A stretch of 64,000 nt of DNA from Paenibacillus sinensis (GCF_019904155.1 NZ_JAHCMB010000046.1:62428-126427), one strand, 5' to 3'. Shown: positions 1 to 8,106, counted from the stretch's first letter. Notes: generated by a model not told the origin, from the sequence alone. Made by a program: numbers and translations.

Positions 1-2
1 CA

Positions 3-236
3 ACCGAACTTCCCAAGAAGGATGTAACCAAAGCTGTGGACGCCGTATTCGAAGCGATTGCGGATGCTCTGCAGAACGGGGACAAAGTGCAGCTGGTCGG
101 ATTTGGAAACTTCGAAGTGCGCGAGCGTTCCGCACGCAAAGGCCGCAATCCGCAGACCGGTGAAGAAATCGAAATTCCTTCGAGCAAGGTTCCGGCATTC
201 AAACCGGGCAAAGCGCTTAAAGACGGAATTAAATAA
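3..236 (+). CDS. hbs: HU-type DNA-binding protein, 5' end outside window
   Basis: This is the C-terminal 77 residues of a bacterial HU histone-like protein. HU binds DNA as a dimer, bends it and organises the nucleoid. The frame is open from the first bases of the window, so the true start lies upstream. The visible part contains the HU core [20 protein letters not shown], the beta-arm tip around NPQTGE, and the family ending [11 protein letters not shown] proteins are about 90 residues, so only the first helix is missing. An intrinsic terminator follows 40 bp after the stop. In B. subtilis hbs also sits upstream of mtrB, although folE, which lies between them there, is absent here. Confidence 0.95.
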   Translation, partial: TELPKKDVTKAVDAVFEAIADALQNGDKVQLVGFGNFEVRERSARKGRNPQTGEEIEIPSSKVPAFKPGKALKDGIK

Positions 237-275
237 GATTTCTACATATGTCTTCCATATTCAAGAACAACAACC

Positions 276-305
276 ATGCCGCCCTCTCAGGCGGCATTTG
301 TTTTT
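276..305 (+). terminator. Rho-independent terminator after HU gene
   Basis: An 8-bp perfect stem (ATGCCGCC at 276-283, GGCGGCAT at 290-297) with a 6-nt loop is followed by TTGTTTTT. It separates HU transcription from mtrB. Confidence 0.85.
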
Positions 306-346
306 AAACCGCCATTATGCAGTTTTTCTACAAGGAGGTTTCAGGA

Positions 347-595
347 ATGAGCGACAGCAAAAATGAGGGGCTGCCCGATCCGTCGGACAGTGATTACATC
401 GTGATCAAGGCGAAGGAGAATGGCGTGCAGGTTATGGGGCTTACACGAGGTACGGATACCCGGTTTCATCATACGGAGAAGCTGGACAAAGGCGAAGTCT
501 ATATCGCCCAGTTTACCGACCACACCTCGGCAATGAAGATCCGCGGCAAAGCCGAGATTATGACCAAGCACGGACAAATTGAGAGCGGGATCTGA
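347..595 (+). CDS. mtrB: Tryptophan RNA-binding attenuation protein (TRAP)
   Basis: TRAP forms an 11- or 12-subunit ring that binds tryptophan and then wraps RNA carrying spaced (G/U)AG triplets, terminating trp operon transcription. The 82-residue product closely resembles B. subtilis TRAP: it has the blocks [32 protein letters not shown] and HTSAMKIRG. The last two hold the lysines and the arginine that contact the RNA bases in the family. ATG at 347 is chosen because an AAGGAGG ribosome site (332-338) lies 8 nt upstream; an in-frame ATG at 317 has no such site. A terminator at 599-621 makes it a single-gene unit. Its expected target, a triplet array, is present before trpE at 10912-10979. 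Confidence 0.96.
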   Translation: MSDSKNEGLPDPSDSDYIVIKAKENGVQVMGLTRGTDTRFHHTEKLDKGEVYIAQFTDHTSAMKIRGKAEIMTKHGQIESGI

Positions 596-598
596 GCG

Positions 599-621
599 GC
601 AGGCATAGCCTGCTTTTTTTT
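599..621 (+). terminator. Rho-independent terminator after mtrB
   Basis: GCAGGC (599-604), loop ATA, GCCTGC (608-613), then eight T. It starts 4 nt after the mtrB stop codon. Confidence 0.9.
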
Positions 622-694
622 GACATATAAGAGGATATAGGCCCGCGTACAGGCACAGGCAAAATGCCACCGCCGGCCAACACGGGAGGGGGGA

Positions 695-1246
695 GTGGCG
701 GTGAACCGTTCATGGTGGATCGGAGCAGCTCTGGTTGTTACGGCAGCCTCGGCGCTGCTGCTTCCCCGTATGGAACTTCTTCAGTCGTCGCCGAAGCAGG
801 CTTCAGGCACGGTGGAGACCTTCTCCCAGAAGGGCGACAAGCTGGTGATGGGAGAGGGCAATCTGGTGGATGCGGTCGGAGGCATTCCCTTCCACTTGCC
901 TATCGGAAGCGTTGGTTGGGAAGAAGGCGTGTTATCGCTGGATTTGAAGGTGACCGACACTGCCGTTCGGCCGGGGGATGTGTACGCCGACATGTCGAGT
1001 GTGCTCTCCTTCGCCTTTCGAAATACCGAGAACGTGGATCAGGTACTGCTGCGGATTATGGCCGAGGACCGCTGGGTCGGCTCTTCACGCCTTCTGCTCG
1101 CGGCCGATGTCAGACGCTCGGAGCTGACTCCCGAGCTGCTCGAGGAACTGGAGAAGACCGGAAACATCCCTCTGCCTGCTTCGCTGAAGTCCGCGCTGCG
1201 GATAAGCGAAACCAGCCTGTGGAAAAATCAGTTCATCATTCCCTGA
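695..1246 (+). CDS. Membrane-anchored protein of unknown function
   Basis: The 183-residue product is not a family I can name. It begins with a short basic stretch and one hydrophobic segment at about residues 7-24 (WWIGAALVVTAASALLLP). This looks like an uncleaved signal anchor, so most of the protein should lie outside the membrane. The rest is mixed alpha/beta with no obvious catalytic motif. The start is GTG at 695 or the in-frame GTG at 701; the purine run GGGAGGGGGG at 684-693 lies upstream, and the second GTG gives the better spacing. It sits between mtrB and the heptaprenyl operon, and no role in either can be inferred. Another frame is open over the same DNA (664-1347) but lacks a ribosome site. 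Confidence 0.65.
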   Translation: MAVNRSWWIGAALVVTAASALLLPRMELLQSSPKQASGTVETFSQKGDKLVMGEGNLVDAVGGIPFHLPIGSVGWEEGVLSLDLKVTDTAVRPGDVYADMSSVLSFAFRNTENVDQVLLRIMAEDRWVGSSRLLLAADVRRSELTPELLEELEKTGNIPLPASLKSALRISETSLWKNQFIIP

Positions 1247-1313
1247 ACCGGGTAATAGAAGTAGTAAATGGACGGATGGAAGAATACCGGGCCGTGCGCG
1301 GCCCCTTAACATA

Positions 1314-1322
1314 TGCTATAAT
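1314..1322 (+). promoter_or_regulatory. Extended -10 promoter for hepS operon
   Basis: TGC followed by consensus TATAAT (1317-1322) forms an extended -10; no good -35 is seen. It lies 59 bp before the hepS ATG. A 14-bp palindrome, GATTGT-GA-ACAATC (1329-1342), covers the expected start of transcription. Confidence 0.65.
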
Positions 1323-1380
1323 AGTCAAGATTGTGAACAATCGATGATCGGTCAATATTAATTTGGGCTCGGAGGCTGAA

Positions 1381-2244
1381 ATGAAACCGTACCGCATACC
1401 GCAACTGGCTAAATCTTATACGGACTACGACATGATCCGGCGGCATACGGAACTGCCGCCGCTTTCGGACGCCCGCGGAGCTTTACTTTACACTTTTCTG
1501 AACCATGCCTCCCGCAGGCAGCCTGAGGCAGAGCTGTACGCACTCGTTACCGCACTTGTGCAGCTCGCACTGGATACGCATGAGTCTGTTGACGAAGCCA
1601 AGTCCCGGGATGAGGCGGTTATGCGCTCCCGTCAACTGAAGGTGCTGGCCGGTGATTTTTTCAGCAGCTGGTTCTATCGCCTTCTTGCAGGCAGCGGCGA
1701 AATCGGCATGATCGGCACGCTCAGCACAGCCATTGCCAATTTCAACGTGCTGAAGGCTCAGATGTATATCAAAGCCAGGGAAATGATGTTTACAGCCGAA
1801 GCCTATTTGCAGACCGCACTTCAGCTGAACATGAGCTTGTTCCAGTCTTTTACACCCCTGATCGACCAGAAGCTCGTGGAGCCTTGGCGCAGCTTGTTGA
1901 AGGAATTTACGCAATGCGAGACCGTTGCTCTGGAACTGAAGCGGGGAGAATTGCCGGAACAGGGGCAGGAAGGCTTCAGTTACTGGCATCTGCTCGAATC
2001 GGGCACCGAGGAAGAAAGACGACAGCTGCGGGAGCGGAAGCTGGAGAACAAAGACTGGAAGAAGCTCAAGATGAAGTATAAATGCGATTCCCTGCTCACG
2101 GATAAGCTGCATCAGGCGATCGATGCCATCCATGGAGTGCTGCAGGAGCTGAAGGATGAGGCGCTGATCCGGGAGCTGCGGGCTACGCTTGAAGGCTTTC
2201 TTCTGCATCATAAAATTTCGGGACAAGCCGCGGGGGAGGCCTAA
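1381..2244 (+). CDS. hepS: Heptaprenyl diphosphate synthase component 1
   Basis: HepS is the small, non-catalytic subunit of the two-component synthase that elongates farnesyl diphosphate to the C35 chain of menaquinone-7. The 287-residue, mainly helical protein has no DDxxD motif, as expected for this subunit. Family hallmarks include the LAGDFFSSWFYRLLAGSGEI stretch near residue 93. ATG at 1381 is preceded by CGGAGG at 1369-1374; the in-frame TTG at 1363 lacks a ribosome site. hepS, menG and hepT also cluster in B. subtilis (the gerC locus). Here three futalosine-type genes have been placed between menG and hepT, and all six read in one direction with tiny gaps or overlaps. Confidence 0.9.
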   Translation: MKPYRIPQLAKSYTDYDMIRRHTELPPLSDARGALLYTFLNHASRRQPEAELYALVTALVQLALDTHESVDEAKSRDEAVMRSRQLKVLAGDFFSSWFYRLLAGSGEIGMIGTLSTAIANFNVLKAQMYIKAREMMFTAEAYLQTALQLNMSLFQSFTPLIDQKLVEPWRSLLKEFTQCETVALELKRGELPEQGQEGFSYWHLLESGTEEERRQLRERKLENKDWKKLKMKYKCDSLLTDKLHQAIDAIHGVLQELKDEALIRELRATLEGFLLHHKISGQAAGEA

Positions 2245-2252
2245 TCTACTGC

Positions 2253-2999
2253 ATGAACAAGACGACAACGGCCGGCGGAAACGGAAGCAAGCCGAAGGAG
2301 CAGTACGTTCATTCCGTATTCGAGAAGATCGCCGGCAAATATGACATTATGAACGACATTCTCAGCTTCCGGCGACATAAAGCCTGGAGGCGGTTCGCCA
2401 TGGACAAGATGGGCGTGCGGTGCGGAGATACGTCCGTCGATCTGTGCTGCGGCACCTGCGACTGGACAATTTCGCTTGCGGAGAAGAGCGGGACCGGGAG
2501 CGTCGTGGGCCTCGATTTCAGTGAAGGCATGCTGGAAGTAGGCCGCAAGAAGGTGAAGGAGCAAGGACTTTCGGAACGGATTTCGCTCGTCCAGGGCAAT
2601 GCCATGAAGCTTCCCTTCGGCAACAATTCCTTCAATTACGCAACGATCGGCTTCGGCCTGCGCAATGTGCCGGACCCCGTTCAGGTGCTCCGTGAAATGC
2701 AGCGGGTGGTAAAGCCTGGCGGCATGGTGGTCTGTCTGGAGCTGTCCAAGCCTACCGTTCAACCCTTTAAAGGCATTTATTATTTCTATCTTACGCGTTT
2801 GCTGCCTATGATGGGCAAGCTGTTCGCCAAGAGTTACCAGCAGTACAAGTGGCTTCCCGAATCGCTCGCGCTGTTTCCGGACCGGAAGGCACTGGAGCAA
2901 ATCTTCCGCGATACGGGGCTTCAGCGCGTGGAATCCTATCCCTTGACCGGAGGCATCGCAGCATTACATATTGGGATCAAGGAGAATCAGGATGTTTAA
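2253..2999 (+). CDS. menG: Demethylmenaquinone C-methyltransferase
   Basis: MenG (UbiE/MenH family) uses S-adenosylmethionine to methylate demethylmenaquinone, the last step of menaquinone synthesis, at the membrane. The 248-residue protein has the class I methyltransferase glycine motif in the family form DLCCGTCDWT at about residues 68-77, then GLDFSEGMLEVG and the family signature FGLRNVPDP. The ATG at 2253 lies 9 nt after the hepS stop and is preceded by GGGGGAGG. The 3' end overlaps the next gene by 8 nt, which suggests translational coupling. The enzyme serves both the o-succinylbenzoate and futalosine routes, so it does not itself tell which the organism uses. Confidence 0.95.
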   Translation: MNKTTTAGGNGSKPKEQYVHSVFEKIAGKYDIMNDILSFRRHKAWRRFAMDKMGVRCGDTSVDLCCGTCDWTISLAEKSGTGSVVGLDFSEGMLEVGRKKVKEQGLSERISLVQGNAMKLPFGNNSFNYATIGFGLRNVPDPVQVLREMQRVVKPGGMVVCLELSKPTVQPFKGIYYFYLTRLLPMMGKLFAKSYQQYKWLPESLALFPDRKALEQIFRDTGLQRVESYPLTGGIAALHIGIKENQDV

Positions 3000-3867
3000 G
3001 AAAATCGGCATTTTTCTGCAAATGATTAAATTCGAACATACGGTATTCGCCCTTCCCTTTGCTTTTATGGGTGCGCTGCTTGGATCGAGCGTAGTAGCCG
3101 GCTCGCTGCCGACCTGGCATGAGATCGGCTGGATTCTCGTGGCGATGTTCGGCGCCCGCAGTGCGGCGATGGGTCTTAACCGGCTGATCGACCGTGTGAG
3201 CGACGCCAAGAATCCCCGGACAGCCGGGAGAGCAATTCCGGCCGGGCTGCTCAAAGCGGGGGAAGTGGTCGTCTTTGTCATCATTTCATTCCTTTTACTG
3301 TTCTGGGCCGCTTCGAAGCTGAACCCGCTCTCGGCCAAGCTGCTGCCGATCGCGGTCTTTTTGCTTGTCTTCTATTCTTTCACCAAACGCTTCACCTGGG
3401 CCTGCCACCTCATTCTCGGCCTGACCATCGCGCTCGCACCGCTCGGCGGCTGGGTCGCCGTAACCGGCAAGGTGGATTTGACGGCCATGGTCTTCTACTT
3501 GACGATTGTGTTCTGGACAGCCGGCTTTGACGTTATTTATTCTTGCCAGGACGTTGAATTCGACATCAAGGAGGGCCTGTATTCCATCCCGGTGCGCTTC
3601 GGTGTGGCGAGCGCTCTTCGAATCGCCAAGGTGTTTCATTTCCTGACCGGCGTCGGGTTTATTTCCCTGCTGTTCATGGCACACTTAAGCTGGTGGTATA
3701 TAGCGGGCATGATTATCGCTTATATCATTCTGTTCTATGAGCACAACATCGTGTCCCCGAACGACCTGAGTCGTCTGCAGACCGCGTTCTTCACCATGAA
3801 CGGTGTGCTGAGCATCGTGGTGTTCTCTTTTACCCTGATTGACTTGGTGGTGCAGACCTACAGATGA
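2992..3867 (+). CDS. mqnP: UbiA-family prenyltransferase, MqnP-like
   Basis: This integral membrane protein of 291 residues belongs to the UbiA superfamily and should attach a polyprenyl chain to an aromatic acid. The first aspartate-rich motif is read as NRLIDRVSDAKNPRTAGRAI (about residues 63-82) and the second as DVIYSCQDVEFDIKEG (about 182-197). Both bind Mg-diphosphate in the family. About eight hydrophobic helices are visible. UbiA, UbiX and MqnA adjacent to each other is the arrangement expected for the futalosine menaquinone route, where MqnP prenylates the dihydroxynaphthoate precursor. The start ATG overlaps menG by 8 nt, and the stop overlaps the next start as ATGA. The exact substrate is inferred from context. 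Confidence 0.85.
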   Translation: MFKKIGIFLQMIKFEHTVFALPFAFMGALLGSSVVAGSLPTWHEIGWILVAMFGARSAAMGLNRLIDRVSDAKNPRTAGRAIPAGLLKAGEVVVFVIISFLLLFWAASKLNPLSAKLLPIAVFLLVFYSFTKRFTWACHLILGLTIALAPLGGWVAVTGKVDLTAMVFYLTIVFWTAGFDVIYSCQDVEFDIKEGLYSIPVRFGVASALRIAKVFHFLTGVGFISLLFMAHLSWWYIAGMIIAYIILFYEHNIVSPNDLSRLQTAFFTMNGVLSIVVFSFTLIDLVVQTYR

Positions 3868-4466
3868 GCACAGTGAACTCCAAAGGCTTTGTTGTCGGGA
3901 TAACGGGGGCCAGCGGAGCGGTATACGGCATCCGCCTCACCGAGACGCTGCTGTCTCTGGGCTTCCCCGTCCATCTGGTCATCAGCAATGCGGGCTGGCG
4001 GGTGGTCAAGGAAGAGCTGGACTGGGATGTAACCGACCGTGAGGGAGTTCTGAATCAGCGCTTCGGCGGCTTGCAAGGAACTCTCGAGTATCATCCGGTC
4101 GCGGATATCGGCGCGTCCATCGCCAGCGGCTCCTTCCGCACACAAGGCATGATCATCATGCCCTGCTCCATGGGAACGCTCTCTGCGGTGGCGAACGGTA
4201 CATCGGATAATCTCATGACCCGGGCGGCGGATGTGATGCTCAAGGAAGGACGACCGCTCGTGCTCGTTCCCCGGGAGACGCCGCTGCATGCCATCCATTT
4301 GGAAAATATGCTGAAACTGTCCCGGCTGGGTGTACGGATGATTCCGGCCATGCCGGCTTTTTATTTCGGGCCGCAGAGTCTGGAGGACATGGTTGACTTC
4401 ATGGTCGGCAAGGTGCTGGACAGCTTCGGGATCGACCACGCATTATTCCGCAGATGGGGAGAGTGA
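3864..4466 (+). CDS. ubiX: UbiX-family flavin prenyltransferase
   Basis: UbiX enzymes prenylate reduced FMN to make the prenyl-FMN cofactor of UbiD-type decarboxylases. The 200-residue product starts with the flavoprotein signature GITGASGAVYGIRL and carries IIMPCSMGTLSAVANGTSDN and LVPRETPLHAIHLENML, which form the FMN and prenyl-phosphate sites of the family. It overlaps the upstream prenyltransferase by 4 nt (ATGA) and mqnA starts 4 nt downstream, so the three form a coupled block. In the futalosine pathway the UbiX-like member is called MqnM and works with a UbiD-like MqnL. No UbiD homologue is visible in this window. Confidence 0.93.
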   Translation: MSTVNSKGFVVGITGASGAVYGIRLTETLLSLGFPVHLVISNAGWRVVKEELDWDVTDREGVLNQRFGGLQGTLEYHPVADIGASIASGSFRTQGMIIMPCSMGTLSAVANGTSDNLMTRAADVMLKEGRPLVLVPRETPLHAIHLENMLKLSRLGVRMIPAMPAFYFGPQSLEDMVDFMVGKVLDSFGIDHALFRRWGE

Positions 4467-4470
4467 CATC

Positions 4471-5331
4471 ATGAAGAACGAAGAACCCGCTGTTATCGGC
4501 AAAATCAGCTATACCAACTCCTGGCCGGTCTATCATCATTTTAATCCGACGGCGCTTCCTTTCCAGGCTACCCTGGTAAGCGAAGTGCCGTCCCGTCTCA
4601 ACCGGGGCATGGCGGAAGGAGATATCCATGTCGGAGCACTTTCTTCATTCGCTTATGCGGAAGCGAGCGACCGGCTGCTGCTGCTGCCGGATCTGTCCGT
4701 CAGCTCGGACGGTCCGGTCCGGTCAATCTTCCTGTTCTCGAAAGGAACGCTGGAGGAAGCCGCTTCGGGCACGGTAGCTGTGACGAGCACATCCGCCACC
4801 TCGGTCAATCTGCTAAAGATCCTGCTTGAGAAGGCGGTAGGCGGAAGACCGAGGTATGTTACCGCGGAGCCCGATCTGGAGCAAATGATGGAGACCGCGG
4901 ACGCCTGTCTGCTGATCGGGGATCATGCCATACGGGCCGGCTGGAGCAACACCCGCTACCGGGTGACCGATCTTGGAGAGCTCTGGAAATCGTGGACGGG
5001 ATGCGGGATGACCTTCGCCGTATGGGCAGCCAGCCGGCAGGCAGCCGAGCAGGAACCGGAGCGCATTCGGCTTATTTATGAAGCTTTTGCCCTGAGCAAG
5101 CGAAAGGGACTCGGCAACCTTGAACCTATCGTCATGGATGCAGTGGCGAAGATCGGGGGAAGCGAGGGCTACTGGTGCGGTTATTTCCGCAATTTGTGTT
5201 ATGATTTTGGGGAAAGGCAGCAGGAAGGACTGAACCTCTATTTCCGGTATGCGCATGAGATGGGCCTGCTGCCGAAGCAAGTGAGAATAGAGTTCTGGAA
5301 TGACAATCTGCTGACACGGGTGAAGAAATGA
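4471..5331 (+). CDS. mqnA: Chorismate dehydratase (futalosine pathway)
   Basis: MqnA removes water from chorismate to give 3-enolpyruvyl-benzoate, the first step of the futalosine route to menaquinone. The 286-residue protein has the periplasmic-binding-protein-like fold. Family blocks seen include GKISYTNSWPVYHHF near the N-terminus, the AEGDIHVGALSSFAYAE segment, and ADACLLIGDHAIRA near residue 149. ATG at 4471 is preceded by GGGGAGAG. The gene overlaps hepT by 4 nt (ATGA). Placing a chorismate-consuming enzyme in the same operon as the prenyl-chain synthase and menG is functionally coherent. MqnC, MqnE and MqnB/D are not in this window. Confidence 0.9.
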   Translation: MKNEEPAVIGKISYTNSWPVYHHFNPTALPFQATLVSEVPSRLNRGMAEGDIHVGALSSFAYAEASDRLLLLPDLSVSSDGPVRSIFLFSKGTLEEAASGTVAVTSTSATSVNLLKILLEKAVGGRPRYVTAEPDLEQMMETADACLLIGDHAIRAGWSNTRYRVTDLGELWKSWTGCGMTFAVWAASRQAAEQEPERIRLIYEAFALSKRKGLGNLEPIVMDAVAKIGGSEGYWCGYFRNLCYDFGERQQEGLNLYFRYAHEMGLLPKQVRIEFWNDNLLTRVKK

Positions 5332-6296
5332 AACGACTGCAAATGTTTGGTCTGCTGAACCGGGATATGGAAGCGCTGGAGAAGGAGCTGTACCGGAGCG
5401 TTCAAGGTGATGATGCGCTGCTTGAGGAGACATCTCTGCATCTCTTGAAGGCAGGCGGCAAACGGCTTCGACCCGTATTCGTGCTCATGGGGGGCAAATT
5501 CGGCAGCTATGACTTAGACAAGCTGAAGCGGGTTGCTGTTCCGCTTGAGCTGATTCACAGCGCTTCACTGGTTCACGACGACGTCATAGACGATGCGGAT
5601 ACACGGCGCGGCGAGCCGACTGTCAAAGCCAAGTGGGGAGACAAAATCGCCATGTACACAGGCGATTATATTTATGCCAAGGCGCTGGGCATCACCGCCG
5701 AGCTGCCGAATCAGCGGATTCACCAGATTCTGTCGAAAGCGATGGTCGAGATGTCGGTCGGCGAGATGGAGCAGATCCGCGATTTCTTCAACAGCGAGCA
5801 GAGCGTCCGCCATTACCTGCGGCGCATCCGGCGCAAGACGGCGCTTCTGATCGCTATCAGCTGCCAGCTCGGCGCCCTCGCCGCCGAAGCCCCCCCGGAG
5901 GCGGCGCGGCTGCTGTACAGCTATGGCTACAACGTAGGCATGGCTTTCCAGATCCGCGACGATCTGCTTGATCTGTCGGGTACCGAGAAGCAGATCGGGA
6001 AGCCGCCGGGCAGCGATATGCGCCAGGGCAATATCACGCTTCCGGTGATCTACACCCTGCAGGACAACCGGCTCCGTACGCAGCTTCTGGAGGAACTGGA
6101 GCTGATCCACTCGGGCCGCGCCGGTGTCGGCCGCGCCATCGATCTGATTCTCTCCGGAGAAGGGATCTCCCGGGCTGAAGAGCTGGCCTCCCGTTATATC
6201 GACAAGGCGCTTCATGCGCTGGATCAGCTTCCGAGCAACCGGACCAAACGGAACCTTCGCGAGATCGCTTATTTTGTGACAGGAAGAGCTTATTGA
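5328..6296 (+). CDS. hepT: Heptaprenyl diphosphate synthase component 2
   Basis: HepT is the catalytic subunit that condenses isopentenyl diphosphate units onto farnesyl diphosphate. The 322-residue protein has the first aspartate-rich motif LVHDDVIDDADTRRG (about residues 81-95) and the second, GMAFQIRDDLLDLSG (about 207-221). It also has GGKRLRPVFVLM, typical of trans-prenyl synthases. It works as a heterodimer with HepS, encoded at the other end of the same operon. The start overlaps mqnA by 4 nt. The next gene, ndk, has its own promoter at 6324-6352, so hepT probably closes the operon. Confidence 0.95.
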   Translation: MKRLQMFGLLNRDMEALEKELYRSVQGDDALLEETSLHLLKAGGKRLRPVFVLMGGKFGSYDLDKLKRVAVPLELIHSASLVHDDVIDDADTRRGEPTVKAKWGDKIAMYTGDYIYAKALGITAELPNQRIHQILSKAMVEMSVGEMEQIRDFFNSEQSVRHYLRRIRRKTALLIAISCQLGALAAEAPPEAARLLYSYGYNVGMAFQIRDDLLDLSGTEKQIGKPPGSDMRQGNITLPVIYTLQDNRLRTQLLEELELIHSGRAGVGRAIDLILSGEGISRAEELASRYIDKALHALDQLPSNRTKRNLREIAYFVTGRAY

Positions 6297-6323
6297 AAAG
6301 CGGTTTCATTCCGATATAAGAAG

Positions 6324-6352
6324 TTAACAGCCGCCAGTGTTTTTGATAGAAT
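6324..6352 (+). promoter_or_regulatory. Sigma-A-type promoter for ndk
   Basis: TTAACA (6324-6329), 17-bp spacer, TAGAAT (6347-6352), 43 bp before the ndk ATG. Confidence 0.65.
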
Positions 6353-6395
6353 ATCGAAAAGACCATCATCGCATTTCGAAATGGAGAGTGTAACC

Positions 6396-6839
6396 ATGGA
6401 AAAGACGTTTTTGATGATCAAACCTGACGGCGTGCAGCGTGGATTGATCGGCCGTATCGTGGCCCGCTTGGAGGACAAGGGTTTCAAGCTTGTCACAGCC
6501 AAGCTGACTTCGGTCACCGAAGAGCAAGCCAAACGGCACTATGCCGAGCATGAGGGCAAGGATTTCTTTCCGGACCTTGTCTCCTTTATTACGTCAGGCC
6601 CTGTGTTTGCCATGGTTTGGGAAGCCGATGATGTCATCGCTCTATCCCGTCTGCTGATTGGAAAGACCAAGGTGGGTGAAGCGCTGCCCGGTACGATCCG
6701 GGGCGATTTTGCCAGCCATACACCTCTCAACCTGATTCACGGCTCGGATTCGCCCGAGAGTGCGGCAAGAGAGATCGCCAACTTCTTCGCTCCCGGCGAG
6801 TTGAATGATTACGATAAGGCTATTGCGGCCTGGACCTAG
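6396..6839 (+). CDS. ndk: Nucleoside diphosphate kinase
   Basis: Ndk moves the gamma phosphate of ATP to other nucleoside diphosphates through a phosphohistidine, keeping (d)NTP pools balanced. The 147-residue protein matches the family's usual length. It starts with the conserved [18 protein letters not shown] and carries the active-site signature [12 protein letters not shown], in which the histidine is phosphorylated. ATG at 6396 has GGAGAG upstream; the in-frame ATG at 6381 is 15 bp earlier and would add five atypical residues. ndk between hepT and cheR is the B. subtilis order. Confidence 0.96.
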   Translation: MEKTFLMIKPDGVQRGLIGRIVARLEDKGFKLVTAKLTSVTEEQAKRHYAEHEGKDFFPDLVSFITSGPVFAMVWEADDVIALSRLLIGKTKVGEALPGTIRGDFASHTPLNLIHGSDSPESAAREIANFFAPGELNDYDKAIAAWT

Positions 6840-6881
6840 ACCGGGGCATCTATTACGGGGAATTTTTTACGGGGGTAGATC

Positions 6882-7685
6882 ATGATGTTGCCTGAACGCG
6901 AACTGACAGCGGCAGACCCGGACTATACCGGATTTATTCAAAGCATCAACAAAAGCACGGGGATTGACCTGTCGCAGTACAAGGAAGCCCAGATGAAGCG
7001 GCGGCTTACGACGCTCCGCACGAAGAACGGTTACCGCACCTTTGCGGAATTTTATTCCGCCATGATGAAAGACAAGGAGCTGTTCTACGAGTTCCTGGAC
7101 CGGATGACGATCAACGTCTCTGAATTTTGGCGCAATCCTAACCGCTGGGAAGTGCTGCGCGATGTCATCCTTCCGGAGCTTATGACACGCAGCAAGCGAC
7201 TCAAGCTGTGGAGCGCGGCCTGTTCGACCGGTGAGGAGCCGTACACGCTCGCAACCATACTGGCCGACAAGAAAATCCTCACGGACTGCAGCATCGTGGC
7301 GAGCGACATTGACGACGGAGCGCTGGCAAAAGCCAAGCAGGGCCTGTATCTGGAGCGTTCGCTCAAGGATGTTCCTCGGGATGTCGTGTCCCGATACTTC
7401 ACGCCGCAGGGCGCCATGTACGAGATCAGCGATTCGTTCAAGAAGAACATCGATTTCCGCAAGCAGAATCTGCTGCTGGACAAGTTCGACACCGGCTTTG
7501 ATCTGATTATCTGCCGGAATGTCATGATCTACTTCACCGAAGAGGCGAAGGACAAGCTGTATCATAAATTCTCGGCCAGTCTTCGCCCTGGCGGATATCT
7601 GTTCGTTGGCAGCACGGAGCAGATTTTTACGCCAGGCAAGTACGGGTTCGAATCGACGGAGACTTTCTTCTACCGTAAAAAATAA
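6882..7685 (+). CDS. cheR: Chemotaxis protein methyltransferase CheR
   Basis: CheR methylates glutamates on chemoreceptors with S-adenosylmethionine, setting adaptation in chemotaxis. The 267-residue product has the N-terminal CheR helical domain (about residues 12-70, with MKRRLTTLRTKNGY) and the C-terminal methyltransferase domain. The latter includes LWSAACSTGEEPYTLA, DLIICRNVMIYFTEEAK and GGYLFVGSTEQI. Two consecutive ATG codons occur at 6882 and 6885; a GGGGG run lies 6 nt upstream. No other chemotaxis genes are nearby. The lone position between ndk and the aro/trp genes matches B. subtilis. Confidence 0.95.
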   Translation: MMLPERELTAADPDYTGFIQSINKSTGIDLSQYKEAQMKRRLTTLRTKNGYRTFAEFYSAMMKDKELFYEFLDRMTINVSEFWRNPNRWEVLRDVILPELMTRSKRLKLWSAACSTGEEPYTLATILADKKILTDCSIVASDIDDGALAKAKQGLYLERSLKDVPRDVVSRYFTPQGAMYEISDSFKKNIDFRKQNLLLDKFDTGFDLIICRNVMIYFTEEAKDKLYHKFSASLRPGGYLFVGSTEQIFTPGKYGFESTETFFYRKK

Positions 7686-7752
7686 GCTTCGGCTTATGAA
7701 CCGGTTTGGAAGTTCGATGCGAGATGGAGGCACGGAGGTATACTTTCGTTCT

Positions 7753-7782
7753 TTGGCAGAAACACTAGTCATAGAATATAGT
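7753..7782 (+). promoter_or_regulatory. Possible promoter for small HTH-like gene
   Basis: TTGGCA (7753-7758), 18-bp spacer, TATAGT (7777-7782), 23 bp before the ATG at 7806. Confidence 0.5.
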
Positions 7783-7805
7783 TTATTGGCGAAAGGTTGT
7801 ACCCC

Positions 7806-7967
7806 ATGGACAAAGTCAAGGTCATCGACGCATACCGGCGCGGCTATATAACCGTCAAGGAATGCGGTCAGATTCTCGGTGTCGAGGAAGCTCAGCTACG
7901 GCAGCTGCTTCGGCAGGAGGAAGCCAGAACCCTATACAAGCTGAATGACCGGGTGATCGGCAGCTGA
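7806..7967 (+). CDS. Small protein with helix-turn-helix-like segment
   Basis: This 53-residue frame (MDKVKVIDAYRRGYITVKEC...) is too short for most gene finders but looks real. It has its own promoter-like sequence, its codon use resembles its neighbours, and the AAAGG at 7792-7796 serves as a modest ribosome site. Residues about 15-35, ITVKECGQILGVEEAQLRQLL, read like a helix-turn-helix (ITVKECGQILGV then AQLRQLL). It may therefore be a tiny DNA-binding or adaptor protein. I cannot assign a family. It lies alone between cheR and the aroC promoter. Confidence 0.55.
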   Translation: MDKVKVIDAYRRGYITVKECGQILGVEEAQLRQLLRQEEARTLYKLNDRVIGS

Positions 7968-8026
7968 GGGCCGAAATCCGCCTTCACTTCCACCCGGAAG
8001 CTTATATAACGCGTGCACAGGCCGCC

Positions 8027-8068
8027 AAACGCCGCCCCGCTCCATAACCGGAGTTTCGGGCGGCGTTT
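8027..8068 (+). terminator. GC-rich hairpin between small gene and aroC
   Basis: Perfect 11-bp arms AAACGCCGCCC (8027-8037) and GGGCGGCGTTT (8058-8068) with a 20-nt loop. No T run follows, so it may be a weak terminator or only a hairpin. Confidence 0.5.
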
Positions 8069-8106
8069 GCGTTCAGGAACATGAAGACGTCCTGCCGTTC
8101 GCATTC

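Noticed and set aside
664-1347. Alternative 227-codon frame over the unknown membrane protein.
   Set aside because: No ribosome site, Gly/Arg/Ser-rich shadow composition, and it runs into the hepS promoter.
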